Below are positions 16,454 to 19,240 of a stretch of DNA of 19,240 bases, piece by piece. The notes under the pieces were generated by a model. That model was not told where the DNA came from and did not search any database. It saw nothing but the letters and a program-made list of their open reading frames with translations. Numbering within the stretch: position 1 is the first letter of the stretch; the number at the start of each line of letters is the position of its first letter. The DNA comes from Bacteroidales bacterium (GTDB taxonomy: Bacteria > Bacteroidota > Bacteroidia > Bacteroidales > Bacteroidaceae): contig SFPC01000033.1 in assembly GCA_004552195.1 (NCBI GenBank), positions 1 through 19,240 on the forward strand, given 5' to 3'. The translations under genes and the position numbers were made by a program.

Positions 16454-19081
16454 TCAATCCAGTTCCACCACCGTGATACCCGCGCCGCCGAACTGCACGT
16501 GCTCGTCGTGGTAACGCTTCACCCCCGGCACGGTGTGCAGATACTGACGCACCAACTCCCGTAGCGCACCGGTGCCTGTGCCGTGCAGAATACGCACCCG
16601 AGCCTGTTCAAACTGTATGGAGTCGTCTATGAAATAAGCTATCGCGTTGAGCGCCTCGTCCACGTGCATACCCCTGATGTCAATTTCGGGTTTGAAATGC
16701 AATTTCTTCTCATACATCATGTCGCGCGTCTGTTTGCTGACAAACGTCGCCGCAGGACCTACGCCCTCCGGTTGTTGCGGCATTTCGGCATGCTCCAAAT
16801 TCTTCAGTGCCACCTGGCTGTACATCATACCAAAGAGCACACGTGCCGAGCTGCCCGTCAGTTCCTTGATGGTCCCCACCACCGTCTGCCCCTTGATGCG
16901 CACCGTGTCCCCCACCCCGAAGGCATCGTCCTTTTGGCGGCCCATGCCCGGTGCGGCATTCCCCTTGCCGGCCACTTTCCCGCGCAGTGCGGCAGCCGCC
17001 GTAGCCTCCGCCTGCATATTTCGTTGACGCGCGGTTTCCCCACCTTCCTCTTTCCTTTGCCGGCGGCGTTGGATTTTCGCAATTTTTCGGGCTATACGGT
17101 CCTGTTCATCCGTATCTTGTTCCAGCTTCTCGCGGAAATCTGCCAGTTCGGCACGTGCCTGCCGCGTCGCCGCCTTTTCCGCCTGCGCCTCGCGGATGGT
17201 GCGAATTGTATTTTCTATCTGTGCATTCGACTGCTCCAACAGCTGTTGCGCATCCGCCTTCGCCTGTGCCAGAATGCCGCGCCGTTCCTGTTGCAGCTCC
17301 GTCATCTCCCGTTCGTAGCGTTCCTGCGTGTCCTCTAACTGCTTCTCGCGTTGCCGGATATTGCGCCGTTTCGTTTCCCAGTACATTTTGTCGCGCACAA
17401 TGTCCTGCAAATACTTGTCGCTCATCACGTAGTCCTTTCCGACCAAATCCGTGGCGTATGCAATCACCTCCTCCGGAATACCGATTTTGCGGGCAATCTC
17501 CACGGCAAACGAACTTCCCGGATGTCCCACCTGGAGCATAAACAGCGGTTGCATCTGGGCCCGGTCGTAGAGCATCGCGCCATTCACCACTGCCTTGTCC
17601 TGTTCAGCAAAATGCTTCAAATTCTGGTAGTGCGTCGTGATGATGCCGAAACAGTGGTTCTTCACAAAACGGTTCAAGAAAGCCTCAGCCAGCGCGCCAC
17701 CGATTTGCGGTTCCGTGCCTCCGCCGAACTCATCAATCAGCAAGAGGCTGCGCGCTCCCGCCTGGCGCATCATCGTCTTCATGTTCAACAGATGCGAAGA
17801 ATAAGTAGAGAGGTCATTCTCGATACTCTGCTCATCGCCCATGTCGAGGAAAATGCTGTCGAACACCCCCACCTTGGTACGTTCGTCCGCCGGAATAGGC
17901 ATACCACACTGTACCATGTACTGTAACAGTCCCACCGTTTTCAGGCAGACCGATTTTCCGCCTGCGTTAGGTCCCGAAATGAGCAGAATGCGGCGGCCCT
18001 GCGGCAAACTCACGTCGAGCGGCACGATTTTCCCGCCGTGGCGCGTCAACGACTGCTCCAACAACGGATGCCGCGCCTGTCGCCAGTCGAGCATCGGACC
18101 GGGCTCCACCTGTGGGATGACGGTGCGGAAAGCTTCCGAGAACAACATGAGTGCGCGCAAATAATCCACGTGAGCCAGGAAATGCAAAGAGCCCAATATT
18201 TCTTGTATATGAGGCCGGATAGTGGCACTCACCGCTTGCAGAATGCGCATCACCTCGCGCCGTTCGGCAGCCCGCAACTCGCGGATGCGGTTGTTGGCAT
18301 CCACCACAGCGGCCGGTTCGATAAACACCGTCTTTCCCGTGGCACTCTCATCATGCACGATACCCTTGATTTTACGTTTTAACGCCGGAGCCACCGGAAT
18401 AACCAAACGTCCGTCGCGCAACGTGGGAGCCACGTCGCGATCTATGAAACCGGAAGCCTGCGCTTCACTGATAATGGTGCGCAGACTATGAGATATACTG
18501 CGAACGGTTACTTCTATCTGATGGCGCAAGGTCAGCAATTCCGGCGATGCAGTATCTTTCACCTTGCCGTATTTGTTCAGTATAGCATCAATGGCCGCGA
18601 TAATGTCTGGAAAAACTGCCACATCGCGCGTCATGGCAGCGAGGGCAGCATAGATATAGTGAGGTTGCGCATTTTCAGTTTCCCCACCCTCATCTTCGTC
18701 ACTTTTTGGAGGTATATGATAAGATTCGGTTTCGCCGTCGCTTTGCAGGTTAAACAGCTCCACATACCCTTGCACGGTTTTGAGCGACCGTTTCAGGTTG
18801 AACAAGTCCAGTTCTTCCAAGTAAGTTCTTTCCGGTCGGATGTGCAGCAAAGCTTCTCTGACATCAAAAAATTCGCTTTCCACTTCATCGCCGTGTTCTT
18901 CGGTGAATCGCGTAAAAGTGTCTGCTTCGGCCAATGCTTGGCGTACCTCATCGACAGAAGTCATGAAATGCAGCTGTTTGTCCACCCATTCTGTTCCTAA
19001 GGCCGACATACAACGTCCTTTCAGTTGTGTTCTTATCTCAGTAAAACCTATTTTCTTCTCGAAATTTGCGGGATAAATCAT
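16454..19081 (-). CDS. mutS2: MutS2 family ATPase/endonuclease with Smr domain
   Basis: MutS2 has been linked to suppression of homologous recombination and, in Bacillus, to rescue of collided ribosomes. The 875-residue protein has no mismatch-recognition domain. The N-terminal half is the helical core and clamp; residues 116-137 include an acidic insert. The ATPase has P-loop SGPNAGGKS at 369-377 and Walker B LLLIDEFGGGTEP near 447, followed by the IITTHYQNLK motif. A long coiled coil rich in Gln, Arg and Glu spans about 560-680. A KOW-like beta segment comes next, and the Smr domain closes the protein, with DIRGMHVDEA from D801 and the HGTGTGALRE loop near 835. It is longer than the roughly 785 residues of the Bacillus protein. 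It is the first gene of a minus-strand pair with the mutarotase gene. Confidence 0.96.
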   Translation of the reverse strand: MIYPANFEKKIGFTEIRTQLKGRCMSALGTEWVDKQLHFMTSVDEVRQALAEADTFTRFTEEHGDEVESEFFDVREALLHIRPERTYLEELDLFNLKRSLKTVQGYVELFNLQSDGETESYHIPPKSDEDEGGETENAQPHYIYAALAAMTRDVAVFPDIIAAIDAILNKYGKVKDTASPELLTLRHQIEVTVRSISHSLRTIISEAQASGFIDRDVAPTLRDGRLVIPVAPALKRKIKGIVHDESATGKTVFIEPAAVVDANNRIRELRAAERREVMRILQAVSATIRPHIQEILGSLHFLAHVDYLRALMLFSEAFRTVIPQVEPGPMLDWRQARHPLLEQSLTRHGGKIVPLDVSLPQGRRILLISGPNAGGKSVCLKTVGLLQYMVQCGMPIPADERTKVGVFDSIFLDMGDEQSIENDLSTYSSHLLNMKTMMRQAGARSLLLIDEFGGGTEPQIGGALAEAFLNRFVKNHCFGIITTHYQNLKHFAEQDKAVVNGAMLYDRAQMQPLFMLQVGHPGSSFAVEIARKIGIPEEVIAYATDLVGKDYVMSDKYLQDIVRDKMYWETKRRNIRQREKQLEDTQERYEREMTELQQERRGILAQAKADAQQLLEQSNAQIENTIRTIREAQAEKAATRQARAELADFREKLEQDTDEQDRIARKIAKIQRRRQRKEEGGETARQRNMQAEATAAAALRGKVAGKGNAAPGMGRQKDDAFGVGDTVRIKGQTVVGTIKELTGSSARVLFGMMYSQVALKNLEHAEMPQQPEGVGPAATFVSKQTRDMMYEKKLHFKPEIDIRGMHVDEALNAIAYFIDDSIQFEQARVRILHGTGTGALRELVRQYLHTVPGVKRYHDEHVQFGGAGITVVELD

Positions 19082-19108
19082 ATCAGGTTCACGAATTGCG
19101 TAGCTAAA

Positions 19109-19125
19109 GACAGTCCAAAACTGTC
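19109..19125. other. Hairpin in the mutS2 leader
   Basis: GACAGT (19109-19114) and ACTGTC (19120-19125) form a 6-bp stem with a 5-base loop, 28 bp upstream of the mutS2 start. The word CAAAACTGTC here (19116-19125) is also inverted at 19184-19193 (GACAGTTTTG), beyond the -7 element. The two copies flank the promoter and could be operator half-sites. Confidence 0.35.
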
Positions 19126-19145
19126 CTCTCGTTATTTTTGTGGTG

Positions 19146-19153
19146 CAAAGTTA
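19146..19153 (-). promoter_or_regulatory. mutS2 promoter -7 element
   Basis: Read on the minus strand this is TAACTTTG followed by CACC, an exact TAnnTTTG match, 65 bp upstream of the mutS2 start codon. A minus-strand TTTG lies at 19178-19181, giving a spacer of 24 bp, longer than the usual 19-21, so the -33 assignment is weak. Transcription would start near 19139. Confidence 0.6.
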
Positions 19154-19168
19154 GTGCAAGGCGAGTGA

Positions 19169-19203
19169 AGAAGGAAACAAAACGACAGTTTTGATTTCCT
19201 TCT
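19169..19203. repeat. 15-bp hairpin upstream of mutS2
   Basis: AGAAGGAAA (19169-19177) plus CAAAAC (19178-19183) pair with GTTTTG (19188-19193) plus TTTCCTTCT (19195-19203). There is one bulged A at 19194 and a GACA tetraloop. It could terminate or process a transcript from beyond the right edge, or act as DNA near the mutS2 promoter, since it includes the candidate -33. A 10-bp palindrome, CTTCGCGAAG, follows at 19221-19230. Confidence 0.55.
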
Positions 19204-19240
19204 GCCGAGCCGCAGCCTAACTTCGCGAAGCAGAGTAGTG

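Overview
The window looks like chromosomal housekeeping DNA from a member of the Bacteroidota, most likely order Bacteroidales. Several signs agree: a proline-tRNA ligase of the short archaeal/eukaryotic type, a bS16 with a long Ala/Lys/Glu tail, a DUF4924-like gene, and matches to the Bacteroidales -7 promoter element TAnnTTTG before several genes, one with TTTG exactly 19 bp upstream. I cannot fix the genus. I see no mobile-element genes, CRISPR array, rRNA or tRNA.

Layout. Bases 1-588 carry no convincing gene but are rich in repeats, hairpins and promoter-like sites ahead of proS. On the + strand follow proS, an ABC-F ATPase gene 24 bp later, a secreted M13 metallopeptidase, an OPT-family peptide transporter, and rpsP with its own promoter and a strong intrinsic terminator. 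A new promoter then opens a tight cluster: LysE-type exporter, DUF4924 protein and rfbD, followed by prfC and nadC. A structured 172-bp gap precedes a secreted C69 dipeptidase. A 320-bp gap packed with inverted GGTTAT/ATAACC repeats separates this gene from two convergent minus-strand genes, mutS2 and a downstream rhamnose mutarotase-like gene. The right edge holds the mutS2 promoter region with a long hairpin.

Functional themes. Translation is prominent (ProRS, ABC-F, bS16, RF3). Peptide use is a second theme: M13 endopeptidase next to a peptide importer, and a separate C69 dipeptidase. Two genes touch rhamnose (rfbD and the mutarotase) but lie apart and without the rest of either pathway. 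NadC belongs to NAD synthesis and MutS2 to nucleic-acid or ribosome quality control.

I found no clearly new protein system. The observations most worth following are in non-coding DNA: repeated TGAATGATT boxes and a leader hairpin before proS, possible inverted termini of a roughly 440-bp degenerate element, a pseudoknot-capable segment after nadC, and the nested inverted-repeat array between the C69 and mutarotase genes.
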